Below, piece by piece: positions 41,857 through 51,826 of a stretch of DNA of 64,000 nucleotides; position 1 is the first letter of the stretch; every line of letters begins with the position of its first letter. A program made the position numbers and the translations under genes. The notes under the pieces are model-generated. The model was given only the letters and a program-made list of their open reading frames with translations, had not been told where the DNA came from and ran no database searches. Where the stretch lies: the NCBI RefSeq assembly GCF_004769235.1, contig NZ_RQFG01000016.1, positions 186,001-250,000 of the forward strand, read 5' to 3'. This stretch comes from Leptospira kanakyensis. Lineage in GTDB: Bacteria; Spirochaetota; Leptospiria; Leptospirales; Leptospiraceae.

Positions 41857-43172
41857 AAAACAAACTTCTTTACTTAATCATCATCACACTGACTTTACAA
41901 TGTTCAGGTGGCTCCATAAAAGACGGGTCAGGTGACCAAGAATTTGAGCTGAAGTTTTCTAAAGGCAAATGGATACGCACAGAACGTTTCAAAAACTCTG
42001 GCGGAATTCGTGCAGTGGGAGAAGTAAAGGCAGAATGTGGTGGAGCCAAATGTACAGAAGACCAGGTAGCAAAGTTTGCTGCACCTAAGATAAAATCTCT
42101 ACCGAAACATGGCTCTTGGGAAGAATACATTCAATTCGAACAACCAGGATCAACAGCTGAAAATCCAAAATATAAATCCACACTTGACCAAGTAGGGGAA
42201 TATAATGATGGCAAAAAAATTGGAATCTGGAAAAAACCCGACCCAGAAAATCCACAAAAATACATTGCAGAAACACCATGGGTGGACGGCAAAAAAGAAG
42301 GTGTAGCAAAAACCTTTGATAAACAAGGTACTGTTACTTCTGAAACAAGTTATGCGGATGATAAAAAAAATGGCCCTTATTATAGAAAGAATAACAAAGG
42401 TGAGTGGGTAGAAAAAGGATCTTTCAAAGATAACGAAGAAGACGGAGAGTGGATTTATTATTTCGTAGGTGCCGATGGAAATGGAATCAAAACCAAAGTT
42501 TCATTCAGTAATGGTTTAAAAAACGGACAAGAGATTAACTATTACAAAGATGGGGCAGTCGAATCACAAGGTTCGTATTCATCTGATATTCGTAATGGAT
42601 TATGGAAAATGTTTGGAGCGAAAGGAAATTTACTCGCAGAAGGAACTTATTCCAAAAAAGAAAATTCCGAAAACTTAGACATTAAATATGAAAGAACCGG
42701 AACCTGGAAAGAATACTATGCTGATGGAAAAATATTTGGAACAGGTTCAAGAAAACATACTAGAACTGGCGAATGGAAGTTTTATTATAAAAACGGACAA
42801 ATCGCTTACCAAGGGAATATGGCAAACGAAAGTATGTTAGAATCTGCTAAAGTTTATGACAACACTGGCAAAATTCTAGGTGAAGGAAAATTGTTCTTTT
42901 CGCTAGTAAAAATTGATGAAGAAACACAAGATTTAAAACTAAATTATAAACCAAGCATACCTTATACTTACTTTTATCCTTCTGGAAAAAAAAGAATGGT
43001 GATTCGTTCCACAGAAGATGCTACTGAATATTCAGAAGATGGTAGAGAACTAGGAAAAGGGCCTGTAGAACCTCAAGGAAGAAAGATGGGATGTTGGACC
43101 ATTGGAGGCAAAACAGAATACTATATGATTGATAAACCAATGCCAAAAATGACTCCTTCACAATGCAAATAA
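41853..43172 (+). CDS. Lipoprotein with MORN-like (YwqK-type) repeats
   Basis: The signal ends LTLQC (Cys17), a lipobox. The mature 420 residues contain many short repeats of the kind YxDGKKxGxWxxYY (DGKKIGIWKKPD, GSFKDNEEDGEWIYYF, GSYSSDIRNGLWKMF, TRTGEWKFYYKNGQIAYQG). They resemble MORN/YwqK repeats, which form flat beta structures. The role is likely structural or in protein contacts at the envelope. It lies just before MoxR, overlapping it by ten bases, so it is part of the Bat gene run. Confidence 0.82.
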   Translation: MKNKLLYLIIITLTLQCSGGSIKDGSGDQEFELKFSKGKWIRTERFKNSGGIRAVGEVKAECGGAKCTEDQVAKFAAPKIKSLPKHGSWEEYIQFEQPGSTAENPKYKSTLDQVGEYNDGKKIGIWKKPDPENPQKYIAETPWVDGKKEGVAKTFDKQGTVTSETSYADDKKNGPYYRKNNKGEWVEKGSFKDNEEDGEWIYYFVGADGNGIKTKVSFSNGLKNGQEINYYKDGAVESQGSYSSDIRNGLWKMFGAKGNLLAEGTYSKKENSENLDIKYERTGTWKEYYADGKIFGTGSRKHTRTGEWKFYYKNGQIAYQGNMANESMLESAKVYDNTGKILGEGKLFFSLVKIDEETQDLKLNYKPSIPYTYFYPSGKKRMVIRSTEDATEYSEDGRELGKGPVEPQGRKMGCWTIGGKTEYYMIDKPMPKMTPSQCK

Positions 43173-44143
43173 ACAAAGAACAAATCACAGAAATCTCCGA
43201 CCAAGTAAAATTACTTCGGTCGGAACTATCCGAATCCATCTCAGGGATGGAAAATGTCATCCAATCTCTATTTGTCGGTTTAGTTGCCAACGGACACGTG
43301 TTACTCGAAGGAATGCCTGGCCTCGCAAAAACCCTTGTGGCAAAAAACTTAGCGTCTATCATTGATGCTAAGTTTTCCCGAGTCCAATTTACTCCAGATT
43401 TGTTACCGGCAGACTTAACAGGAACAAATATCTTTAATCCTAAAACCTCATCTTTCGAAATACGGAAAGGGCCCATTTTCACAAATGTTTTGTTAGCTGA
43501 TGAAATCAACAGAGCACCGGCAAAAGTCCAGTCAGCTCTATTACAATGTATGGAGGAAAGACAAGTTTCAATTGCTGACGAAACCTTTGATCTGGAACCT
43601 CCTTTCTTTGTCATCGCAACACAAAATCCTATTGACCAAGAAGGAACCTATCCACTTCCAGAAGCCCAACTCGATCGATTTCTATTTAAGGTAGTTGTCA
43701 CTTATCCTTCTTTTGAAGATGAGGTGGCCATCTTACACCAACACGGAAATTTAGATTTTTCCAAAAAGAAGTCTAAAAAAGTAATGAAACCGAAGGAAAT
43801 CCATAAGATCTCCGAAATTTCAAACAAAGTCTTCGTAGAACCAAAATTACAAAACTATATTGTTAATTTAACAAGAAATACAAGACCCGAAACAACGAGT
43901 GACAATGAATTAAAAAATTTCATCCAACATGGAGTGAGTCCTAGGGCTAGTCTCGCAATGTTAAAGGTAAGTAGGATCAACGCTCTCTTAGAAGGAAGGG
44001 ATTTTGTAATCCCTGAAGATATCCAACGTTTTTTCTCAGAAATTGTAAAACATAGACTTCACTTATCCATTGAAGCAATTAGCGAGGATATCAGCACAGA
44101 TTCTATCATCAAACGAATCCTATCTGTCACGGAAGTTCCATAG
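43163..44143 (+). CDS. MoxR-family AAA+ ATPase
   Basis: The 326-residue protein has Walker A (EGMPGLAKTLVAKNL), Walker B (LLADEINRAPAK) and sensor motif FVIATQNPIDQEGTYPLPEAQLDRF, all diagnostic of MoxR. MoxR proteins are chaperones that help insert cofactors or activate VWA-domain partners, two of which follow here. Start and neighbour stop overlap, so translation is coupled. All catalytic residues are present. Confidence 0.95.
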   Translation: MQINKEQITEISDQVKLLRSELSESISGMENVIQSLFVGLVANGHVLLEGMPGLAKTLVAKNLASIIDAKFSRVQFTPDLLPADLTGTNIFNPKTSSFEIRKGPIFTNVLLADEINRAPAKVQSALLQCMEERQVSIADETFDLEPPFFVIATQNPIDQEGTYPLPEAQLDRFLFKVVVTYPSFEDEVAILHQHGNLDFSKKKSKKVMKPKEIHKISEISNKVFVEPKLQNYIVNLTRNTRPETTSDNELKNFIQHGVSPRASLAMLKVSRINALLEGRDFVIPEDIQRFFSEIVKHRLHLSIEAISEDISTDSIIKRILSVTEVP

Positions 44144-44962
44144 ATGTTATCTCCAGAGTTAAAACGACTACTTCAAGTTTTACAATGGGAAACTAAAAAA
44201 AAATTTTCCTCTACCAAACAAGGCCTTCTTACCATGTCCGAACGGGGGAGGGGGCTTGATTTCAAAGAAGTACGAAACTATCACTACGGTGATGATATGC
44301 GTTATATTGATTGGAACGTAACCTCTCGCACAGGAGAACTTTATACAAAAGAATACTACGAAGAACGAGATGCTTCGATTATTATCTTTTATGATACAAG
44401 CGTTTCTCTTAGTAGCTCGAAAAGAACTACAGCTTTTCAAATTGCGCTCTTTTTATCTTTATTCCATATCAAAATGGGAAATCGAGTATTACTTGTTCCA
44501 TTTTCTGATCACCAATTGGCACCCGGCAAATGGCTTCGCACAGAAACCGATATTTTTTTAGCATTTGCAAAAATTGCAAAACAGGAGAATGGCGAAGGCA
44601 CCAATTATGCAGAGGCTTATCAATTTGCATTCCGTTTGCACCCAAAACATGCGGTTTCCTATTGGATTTCTGATTTTAATGATTTTTCGAATTATCTAAA
44701 AACAAATAAAATACCAAAAATTTGGGAACCAATTGGAATTTGGATTCAAGATGAAATAGATACCTTAAAGTTTCCTCTTTGGCTTCGGATGTTCCAAAAA
44801 ATATCTGAAGAAAATATTGGTTTTCGAGAAAATGAAAATACGTATCAAAAAGATTTAAAAGCAGCTAAATCATTTTTTGGTGTACAACTTGTACAAATCA
44901 ACCCAAATACAAAACTTTCACAACAAATCCTACCACTATTTAAAATCAAACGAAATGGATAA
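44144..44962 (+). CDS. DUF58-domain protein of the Bat operon
   Basis: The 272-residue protein has GRGLDFKEVRNYHYGDDMRYIDWNVTSRTGELYTKEYYEERD, the DUF58 signature, then a VWA-like fold (IIIFYDTSVSLSSSKR). It has no membrane helix. Proteins of this type sit between moxR and the bat genes in many bacteria and are proposed to form a complex with them. It starts directly after moxR. Confidence 0.93.
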   Translation: MLSPELKRLLQVLQWETKKKFSSTKQGLLTMSERGRGLDFKEVRNYHYGDDMRYIDWNVTSRTGELYTKEYYEERDASIIIFYDTSVSLSSSKRTTAFQIALFLSLFHIKMGNRVLLVPFSDHQLAPGKWLRTETDIFLAFAKIAKQENGEGTNYAEAYQFAFRLHPKHAVSYWISDFNDFSNYLKTNKIPKIWEPIGIWIQDEIDTLKFPLWLRMFQKISEENIGFRENENTYQKDLKAAKSFFGVQLVQINPNTKLSQQILPLFKIKRNG

Positions 44963-45794
44963 ATACATCCTTATATTCTTATTATCTTCGGCTTCTATTT
45001 TTGGTTCACCAAAAGAAATGGTTTTAGAAACCGATATCTATGTAGGAGATACAGTTCATTACCAAATAGAACTATCAGAGCAAACAGAAACCGAGTTATA
45101 CATAGAAGAAGGAGAAATCTATGAAGATGACACCATGCCATCTTATAAAATTTTCAATGTACAAAAAAAAGAATCAAAATTAGAGGCTTCTATCATTTTT
45201 TTTAAACCCGGTAATTACGTTTTACCAGTATCATGGGAGCAAAACGACGAAAAAATTAAATCCTCCTTATCCATCAAAGTGAAATCTCAACTTTTAGGAA
45301 CAGAAACGGATATCGAAGATATAGAACCTCCCTTTGTTTTTTCTGGGCCTTATTTTTTTCGCTTATTCATCATTCTTTTAATCACCGCTATCAATTTGTA
45401 TTTACTCTACGCTTTATATTTGTATTGGCGCTCCAAACCAAAGGTTGTGGATGCTTTTTGGGAGAAACAACCTATTCTTGAAGAAACAAAGAAACGACTC
45501 CATATCATTGAAAGTTACTTAGAATCAGAGAATATTTACGAAAAGGAACTGGCATTTAAAATCAGCGAATACCTCAAAGAAGTATATTCTAAAAAATTAG
45601 AAGAGAATTTACTTGGAAAAACAGATTCTGAATTTCTTGCAGACCTCTCCAATAAAACACATATTAAAAACGAAAACTTAAGAGAGTTAAGAATCTATTT
45701 TAGAAATACCAAGTATGATGAAAATCATACCAAACTCGACAAAGAAAGTGCATATTCCGTCTGGGAAAAAATCAAAAAGGATTTTGAATTATAA
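44955..45794 (+). CDS. Bat-operon membrane protein
   Basis: The start is ATG at 44955 (MDKYILIFLLSSASIFG), overlapping the DUF58 gene by eight bases; the frame reaching back to 44877 is an artefact. A signal peptide is followed by a beta-rich outer domain (about residues 20-115) and one membrane helix (about 130-150, PYFFRLFIILLITAINLYLLYAL). A helical cytosolic tail completes the protein. This matches the layout of the small membrane protein that sits next to BatA. The function is not known. Confidence 0.78.
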   Translation: MDKYILIFLLSSASIFGSPKEMVLETDIYVGDTVHYQIELSEQTETELYIEEGEIYEDDTMPSYKIFNVQKKESKLEASIIFFKPGNYVLPVSWEQNDEKIKSSLSIKVKSQLLGTETDIEDIEPPFVFSGPYFFRLFIILLITAINLYLLYALYLYWRSKPKVVDAFWEKQPILEETKKRLHIIESYLESENIYEKELAFKISEYLKEVYSKKLEENLLGKTDSEFLADLSNKTHIKNENLRELRIYFRNTKYDENHTKLDKESAYSVWEKIKKDFEL

Positions 45795-45796
45795 TT

Positions 45797-46750
45797 ATGG
45801 ATCAGTTCCAAAGACCATATCTTCTATTCTTAATCCTTCCTTTTTTGTTACTTGGAATTTATCAATGGAGAAAAAAACCCTTCGGATCACTGCTACTCAT
45901 TCAGTCAGATAGATTCCAAAAGCCAAAAACAAATTTTATTGTAACCTTTCGGTCCATCCTTTCCAAACTATCAGAACTTCTATTTTACATTGCTGGAATT
46001 TTTTTGCTCATTGCCGCCGCAGGACCTGGAGAAAAATTCAAACTCACTCCAGATGTGACGAATGGGATTGATATCATGATTTCACTCGACATTTCAGGTT
46101 CAATGGTTAATTCCTACGACTTTTTACCAAAAAATCGATTGGCAGTCTCAAAAGAATTACTTCGGGAATTCATTCGAAAACGTTTGTATGATCGAATCGG
46201 AATTGTGTTATTTGCTGGTGCAGCCTATTTACAATCCCCGCTATCAAACGACAGATACGCGTTAGATGAGCTTATCGCAGAGACATCTGACGAAGATATT
46301 AGCGAACAAGGAACGGCTGTCGGCGATGCTTTAGTCCTATCTACATACAGACTCAAAGACTCTACAGCAAAATCTAAAATTATCATTCTACTGACCGATG
46401 GTGTATCAAACACTGGAAAACTAGATCCAGAAACAGCCTCTTATGCTGCCAAGGCATTTGGGATCAAAGTTTATTGTATCGGAATCGGCAAAGAACAAGG
46501 ACAATACGAAGTAAATTACGAATCCTTAGAAAAAATTTCGGAAAGCACAAATGGAAAATTCTTCCGCGCGGAATCCCCTGAAATTTTAGAAGAGGTGCTA
46601 AACGAAATCAATGGACTAGAAACAGTGGAACTTCCGTCTAAACCTATGGAAATCCACGAAACACATTTTCCGAAAGTTCTATTTATCTTCTTTCTATTAC
46701 TGGGAGTTGTGGGTTTTCTTATGATATACCCTCTCAAAGAAAAATTATGA
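45797..46750 (+). CDS. batA: BatA-like VWA membrane protein
   Basis: The 317-residue protein has membrane helices near residues 8-20 and 55-74, a VWA domain (about 90-290) with the MIDAS motif SLDISGSM (DxSxS) and a C-terminal helix ([18 protein letters not shown]). Bat proteins were named for aerotolerance in Bacteroides. A published L. biflexa deletion study found no clear oxidative-stress phenotype, so the function is open. It overlaps batB by four bases. Confidence 0.92.
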   Translation: MDQFQRPYLLFLILPFLLLGIYQWRKKPFGSLLLIQSDRFQKPKTNFIVTFRSILSKLSELLFYIAGIFLLIAAAGPGEKFKLTPDVTNGIDIMISLDISGSMVNSYDFLPKNRLAVSKELLREFIRKRLYDRIGIVLFAGAAYLQSPLSNDRYALDELIAETSDEDISEQGTAVGDALVLSTYRLKDSTAKSKIIILLTDGVSNTGKLDPETASYAAKAFGIKVYCIGIGKEQGQYEVNYESLEKISESTNGKFFRAESPEILEEVLNEINGLETVELPSKPMEIHETHFPKVLFIFFLLLGVVGFLMIYPLKEKL

Positions 46751-48378
46751 TCTCCTTAAGTTTCGTTGCAACGACAGCAATCATCGTTCTCATCATTTGG
46801 ATCTTAGTTTTCTCTGGAAAATTGTATTTAAATAACAAAGCAAATTCGTTTCGAAACCAAAATCCAAACATAAAAGATAGGATTTTTACAGCCAAAACTA
46901 AAATTTACTTAATCCGTATTATCTGTTTGTTACTTTCTCTCTCCTTCGCGTTTTATTCCTTATTTAAAATCAAGTCTACCGAAGTGGAATCTGTAAAAGA
47001 GTTTGAATCTGCAGACATCCTTTTTGTTGTCGATGTTAGTTTGTCAATGAATGCCATTGATGTAAGTCCAACCCGCTTAAAACGATTCCAAGACTTAGCT
47101 CTGCGCATTCTACCCAGCCTAAAAGGAAATCGATTAGGAATTATTGTTTTCGCAGGACAATCGTTTTCTTTTTGTCCACTAACATCTGATATCTCGGCAG
47201 TCTCCGATTATATACAAGCTCTAGGTGTAGAGATGGTAGGTTCCAAGGGGACAGACCTGTCATTGGCCTTAGAAAGGTTAAACAAAATTAGAAAAAAAAA
47301 TAATCCGATTACTTCACAGATCACTGTTGTAGTATCTGATGGAGAGGATCACGAAAACCAAACCTTACCACCTATCGAAGGGGAGGTGATTGTATGGGGA
47401 ATAGGTACAGAAGAAGGTGGACTCATTGAATACCGTGATCCAGGCACAGGACGCGGTGGTTTTGTCACAGCGGATGCGGGGATTTCCAATTCATCCACGG
47501 CTCCCAATTTAGTACTTTCCAAAATGAATGTGGAACGCTTAAAATCAATAGCTATCCAAAATAACGGTAGTTATTACGATATTTCCTTTTTAGCCGATGG
47601 AGCCTACGCATTACTGGATACGGTACAATCAGTCAAAAAGAAAAAAATACAAACCATTGAACGTTTCAAAAATGAAGATGGTGCACATCCTTTTCTCATA
47701 GTTTCTTTTATCTTTTTATTTTTGGAAAGAATCACAAACCTCTTCCTACAAAAATTACCAAAAGGAATTTATAAAATTTTACTGTTACTCATTTTCCTCA
47801 GAGTGAGTCATTTAGAAGCTTGGGAATTAGATCCAGGTGGGAATGCCATAGAACGAGGGGCCAAGTCCTATCACCAAAAAAAATATACAGATAGCCAAAA
47901 AGAATTCGAAAAAGCAAAAGAATACATCCCAGATGATCCTAGACTTCTTTACAATGAATCCGCAAACGCATACCAGTCAGGCCAATACAAAGATGCAATT
48001 GGAATCGCAGAAAAAATTCTTTCCCACCCCAAAACAGATAATGATCTAAAGGCCAGAACTAATTTTAACCTTGGAAACATATATTCAAAATTAGGTGATA
48101 AGAAAAATGCCCTAAAAGCATACTCTAAAACTTTAGAAATAGATCCAAACCATCTATCCGCAAAAAAAAATATCGAACACCTAACGAAAAAAAGGGAGTC
48201 CGACCAAAATCAAAAACCAAAAAGCGGCGAACCAAACGAAACAAAACCTGAGAGGGAACAAAACAAAAACCAAAAGGAAGAAAAATCGGATGCAGAAAGA
48301 ATTTTGGATCCATTTTCACAAGATTCCATTCTAAAAAATAAAAAAGGGGGATTTATTGATAATGAAAAATTTTGGTAA
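46747..48378 (+). CDS. batB: BatB VWA protein fused to BatC-like TPR domain
   Basis: The 543-residue protein starts with two membrane helices, then a VWA domain with MIDAS motif VVDVSLSM (near residue 95). After a further hydrophobic segment (near residue 345) comes a TPR region: AKSYHQKKYTDSQKEFEKAK, DAIGIAEKIL, and NLGNIYSKLGDKKNALKAYSKTLEIDP. The final part is a Lys/Glu/Asn-rich linker (EPNETKPEREQNKN). In other bacteria the VWA (BatB) and TPR (BatC) parts are separate genes; here they form one protein. It overlaps batD by 17 bases. Confidence 0.92.
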   Translation: MISLSFVATTAIIVLIIWILVFSGKLYLNNKANSFRNQNPNIKDRIFTAKTKIYLIRIICLLLSLSFAFYSLFKIKSTEVESVKEFESADILFVVDVSLSMNAIDVSPTRLKRFQDLALRILPSLKGNRLGIIVFAGQSFSFCPLTSDISAVSDYIQALGVEMVGSKGTDLSLALERLNKIRKKNNPITSQITVVVSDGEDHENQTLPPIEGEVIVWGIGTEEGGLIEYRDPGTGRGGFVTADAGISNSSTAPNLVLSKMNVERLKSIAIQNNGSYYDISFLADGAYALLDTVQSVKKKKIQTIERFKNEDGAHPFLIVSFIFLFLERITNLFLQKLPKGIYKILLLLIFLRVSHLEAWELDPGGNAIERGAKSYHQKKYTDSQKEFEKAKEYIPDDPRLLYNESANAYQSGQYKDAIGIAEKILSHPKTDNDLKARTNFNLGNIYSKLGDKKNALKAYSKTLEIDPNHLSAKKNIEHLTKKRESDQNQKPKSGEPNETKPEREQNKNQKEEKSDAERILDPFSQDSILKNKKGGFIDNEKFW

Positions 48379-49933
48379 ACTGATATTCTTCTTTTTTCTA
48401 ACTTCTTTTTTACCCGCAAGCACTATCTTTTCTTCGGACGTTGAATTTCATCTATTCCCTACTGAATTTTCACTCGGGGAACATGCAAAATTAGAAATCA
48501 AAGCACGCGGAGACAAACCTTTTCGAACCCTACAAACGAATATAAAAAAAAATGGAGTTCGGATTCGTTTCTCCGGAAGTGGAACAGAAACACAAATTAT
48601 CAATTTCAAAGTTTCTAAATCGCAAATCCTAAATTTTTATATAGATACAGAATCGGAAGGTACATTCAAACTTCCGGAAGTCTCTGTTGAGTATGACAAC
48701 AAAACCTATACTTCTCCACCAATTCAATTTACGGTAAGTAAAAAAAGCAAACACCCACAGAACCAATTTTTTAATCCATTCCCAATGGAAGACTTTGAAT
48801 CACCCTCAGAGGAATCTCCAGAAGTTGCCTTTCACACAAACAAAATCGTTTTTTATAAAGGAGAACCCATAGTAGGTTATTTTGTACTTTATTACAATGG
48901 CTATAGACAACCATTCCTAGAAAGAGATCCAAACGAATCTATATCATTTCCATATTTTTTATCAGAAACATTGAGGCAAGTGTCCGTACAAATTGAACCG
49001 GAAGTCCAAAGGAAAAATAGTATAAAAAAAACATTAGTTTACGATAAGGAAATTTACGGTTTAACACCGATTAAGTCGGGGCGATTTCAAATCGGAAAAA
49101 CAAAATTTATCTCGGGGGATAGTTTACGTTTCAACTCTTTACAAGAAACAGTAACCACAACACCAGCAACGGTTACAGTTCTTGAACTCCCACCAAACAA
49201 ACCAAAGGGTTTCACAGGTGCTATCGGAAATTTCAAACTAGAACTTACCAAATATCCAAAATTGGTCCACAGAGGCGAAACTTTGTATTTTGAGGTTACA
49301 ATTGAAGGAGAAGGGGGTTATGAAGGAATCAGCCCAACGACCTCATCAAATCCAGATATCCAACTCATCTCACAAAATAAAACCAAAACCTTTCGAAAGT
49401 TAGATTCAGGTGAATACGGATTTTATTCGGTAGTTCGATTCCAATATGGTTACCAAGTCCCAAAATTTGGAAACCTACAAATGGATCCATATACATTCAA
49501 TTTTTTTTCCTTAAAAGAAAACCAATACAAAACTCTGTCGATTCGTTATCCTGAAACCACCATCCTTCCGACAAAAGATAGGCAAACCAAACCCCAAACA
49601 GAGAAACAAAACGTATCAAAACCACCCTCGATTTTTATATTGGTTTTTGTTGCCATTTTTGGGATTCTTTCCTATTTAGGACTGGTCAGGTATATTCATC
49701 GCAAGCAAACAAAAGAATTTATGGAACTGATCACAAGTTTTGGTAAAAAAAGAAATTCTTTCCTTTTCGACTATTTGAGAAAACTTGAATTACCAGAAGA
49801 GGATTCTCAATTTTTAGTGAACTTGGTCGAAGCTGGGGAAAAAGAAACTCTAGAAAAAACATTCCACAATTTAAACAAAAAAGAAAAATCAAAACTTATA
49901 TCATTAATAAAACAATTAAAACCAAAGGATTAA
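48362..49933 (+). CDS. batD: BatD-like exported membrane protein
   Basis: The start is ATG at 48362 (MKNFGKLIFFFFLTSF), with AGGGGG upstream; the TTG at 48356 is less likely. A signal peptide is followed by beta-rich outer domains, with EISGDLRF-like and TVTVLELPPNKPKGFTGAIG segments characteristic of BatD. One membrane helix near residue 425 (IFILVFVAIFGILSYLGL) leads to a cytosolic helical tail. BatD is thought to work with BatA and BatB at the membrane. It is three bases from htpG. Confidence 0.88.
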   Translation: MKNFGKLIFFFFLTSFLPASTIFSSDVEFHLFPTEFSLGEHAKLEIKARGDKPFRTLQTNIKKNGVRIRFSGSGTETQIINFKVSKSQILNFYIDTESEGTFKLPEVSVEYDNKTYTSPPIQFTVSKKSKHPQNQFFNPFPMEDFESPSEESPEVAFHTNKIVFYKGEPIVGYFVLYYNGYRQPFLERDPNESISFPYFLSETLRQVSVQIEPEVQRKNSIKKTLVYDKEIYGLTPIKSGRFQIGKTKFISGDSLRFNSLQETVTTTPATVTVLELPPNKPKGFTGAIGNFKLELTKYPKLVHRGETLYFEVTIEGEGGYEGISPTTSSNPDIQLISQNKTKTFRKLDSGEYGFYSVVRFQYGYQVPKFGNLQMDPYTFNFFSLKENQYKTLSIRYPETTILPTKDRQTKPQTEKQNVSKPPSIFILVFVAIFGILSYLGLVRYIHRKQTKEFMELITSFGKKRNSFLFDYLRKLELPEEDSQFLVNLVEAGEKETLEKTFHNLNKKEKSKLISLIKQLKPKD

Positions 49934-49936
49934 CAT

Positions 49937-51769
49937 ATGTCAGCCGAAGAAACAGGAAAAATCAGTGTAGAAACAGAAAACATCTTCCCCATCATCAAAA
50001 AGTGGTTGTACTCTGAAAAAGATATTTTTCTACGAGAACTCGTATCTAACGCAAGCGATGCAATTACCAAACTAAAAAAAATTGCATTATCTGAAGAATT
50101 TGAAGGTGGCAATGACTATAAAATTGACTTAAATTTTGATGTGGATCAAAGGATCCTTTCCATTGAAGACAATGGAATTGGGATGACTTCCGATGAAGTT
50201 AAAAAATACATCAATCAAATTGCTTTCTCTGGTGCTACGGATTTTGCAAAACAATACCAAAATGCAGATAACAAAGCCGAAATCATCGGGCACTTTGGAT
50301 TAGGTTTTTACTCTTCTTTTATGGTATCAAAAAAAGTAACCATAGAAACGAAATCCTATAAAAAAGGACAAACAGGAGTTATTTGGTCGAGTGAGTCAGG
50401 AACCGACTTCACTATCTCACCTATAAACAAAGAATTTAGAGGAACAAAAATCTCTCTCTATTTGGATGGTGATTCCGGTGAATACCTAGACAAGTGGAAA
50501 CTAAAAGAATTAATCAAAAAATATTGTGACTTTTTACCCGTAGGAATTTTTGTCCAAGGAGAAAAAGCAAATCGCGAAAAACCATTATGGTCAGAAGAAC
50601 CAGCAAAAATCAAAGAAGAAGAGTATAAAGACTTTCATTCTTACCTGTTCCCATTTTCAGGTGAATCACTCTTTCATATCCACTTGAATGTAGATTATCC
50701 TTTCCGTTTACAAGGAATTCTATATTTCCCAAAACTCACTCACGAGTTAGAAGCTTCCAAAAACGGAATCAAACTTTTCTGTAACCATGTTTTTGTCAGC
50801 GATAACGCGAGCGAACTCATCCCACAGTTTTTAACAATCCTAAAAGGAACCATTGACATTCCTGATCTTCCACTGAATGTTTCTAGGTCTTATCTACAGA
50901 ACGATCCTCTCGTAAAAAAAATATCAAACCATATCATCAAAAAAGTCGCGGACCGATTGATCGATGATTTCAAAAAAAATAGAACCAAATACGAGGAGAA
51001 TTGGAATGATATCTCCCTATTTGTAAAATATGGTGTTTTGACTGATGAAAAATTCTACGATGCCATGAAAGACCATCTGATCTTTAAAAACTCCGAAGGC
51101 GGTTATTCAACCACTTCCGAATACCTGGAAAAAAATAAAGAGAAGAATCAAAATAAAATTTTTTATGCAAATGAAACAGAAATGGGCTCCGTATATATGG
51201 AGTTATTAAAATCGCAAGGATTAGAAGCAATCCTTGTTGATTCCAAAATTGATTCCCATCTGATCCAACATTTAGAAATGAAAAATCCTGATTGGAAATT
51301 TCAAAGAGTGGATTCAGAAATAGCGGACCAAGTTGTAGACAAAGAAGCCCAAGATCAGTTAGTCAATGAAGAAAACAAAACTGAGTCAGACAGAATTCAA
51401 AATTTATTTTTATCTTCTTTACCAACAGAAGGAGTGGAGGTAAAGGTAGAAGCTTTGAAATCCATTGAAGTCCCCGGAGTCATTCTTTTGCCAGAATTTA
51501 TGAGAAGGATGTCAGAGATGAACTCAATGTTAAACCGGGAAGACACAAAGAACATCTTGAAATCACATACCCTTATGGTTAACTCGAAATCACCTTTAGT
51601 TAAATCCGCCTTACAGGCGTTTGAAGGAGTTAATCCAGAGAAAGGAAAAAAATTAGCACGGGCCATTTATGACCTTTCCTTACTTTCTGCCAAAGTGATG
51701 GACGAAAAAGATGTTTCAGAATATACCAAAAGAACAACAGAATTTCTCCAGGAGATTTTTTCTAGTTAA
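49937..51769 (+). CDS. htpG: HtpG (Hsp90) chaperone
   Basis: The 610-residue protein is the bacterial Hsp90. The N-terminal ATPase domain has [17 protein letters not shown] (the catalytic Glu), [12 protein letters not shown] and [13 protein letters not shown]. The middle domain shows [14 protein letters not shown], and the C-terminal dimerisation domain ends [15 protein letters not shown]. Length matches the family. It starts three bases after batD, so it may be transcribed with the Bat genes. In L. interrogans, htpG is reported on chromosome II and to matter for virulence. Confidence 0.95.
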   Translation: MSAEETGKISVETENIFPIIKKWLYSEKDIFLRELVSNASDAITKLKKIALSEEFEGGNDYKIDLNFDVDQRILSIEDNGIGMTSDEVKKYINQIAFSGATDFAKQYQNADNKAEIIGHFGLGFYSSFMVSKKVTIETKSYKKGQTGVIWSSESGTDFTISPINKEFRGTKISLYLDGDSGEYLDKWKLKELIKKYCDFLPVGIFVQGEKANREKPLWSEEPAKIKEEEYKDFHSYLFPFSGESLFHIHLNVDYPFRLQGILYFPKLTHELEASKNGIKLFCNHVFVSDNASELIPQFLTILKGTIDIPDLPLNVSRSYLQNDPLVKKISNHIIKKVADRLIDDFKKNRTKYEENWNDISLFVKYGVLTDEKFYDAMKDHLIFKNSEGGYSTTSEYLEKNKEKNQNKIFYANETEMGSVYMELLKSQGLEAILVDSKIDSHLIQHLEMKNPDWKFQRVDSEIADQVVDKEAQDQLVNEENKTESDRIQNLFLSSLPTEGVEVKVEALKSIEVPGVILLPEFMRRMSEMNSMLNREDTKNILKSHTLMVNSKSPLVKSALQAFEGVNPEKGKKLARAIYDLSLLSAKVMDEKDVSEYTKRTTEFLQEIFSS

Positions 51770-51794
51770 AGGCAAAACCATCTAGAAAGATTTG

Positions 51795-51823
51795 GCAACG
51801 ATCCCTGTTTTTGGGATTGTTGC
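51795..51823 (+). other. Hairpin at the start of the sensor kinase gene
   Basis: GCAACGATCCC (51795-51805) pairs with GGGATTGTTGC (51813-51823), an 11-pair stem with one G-T wobble and a 7-base loop. It ends four bases before the GTG start. It may act as a terminator of htpG (no T-run follows) or sequester the ribosome site. Confidence 0.5.
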
Positions 51824-51826
51824 TCT

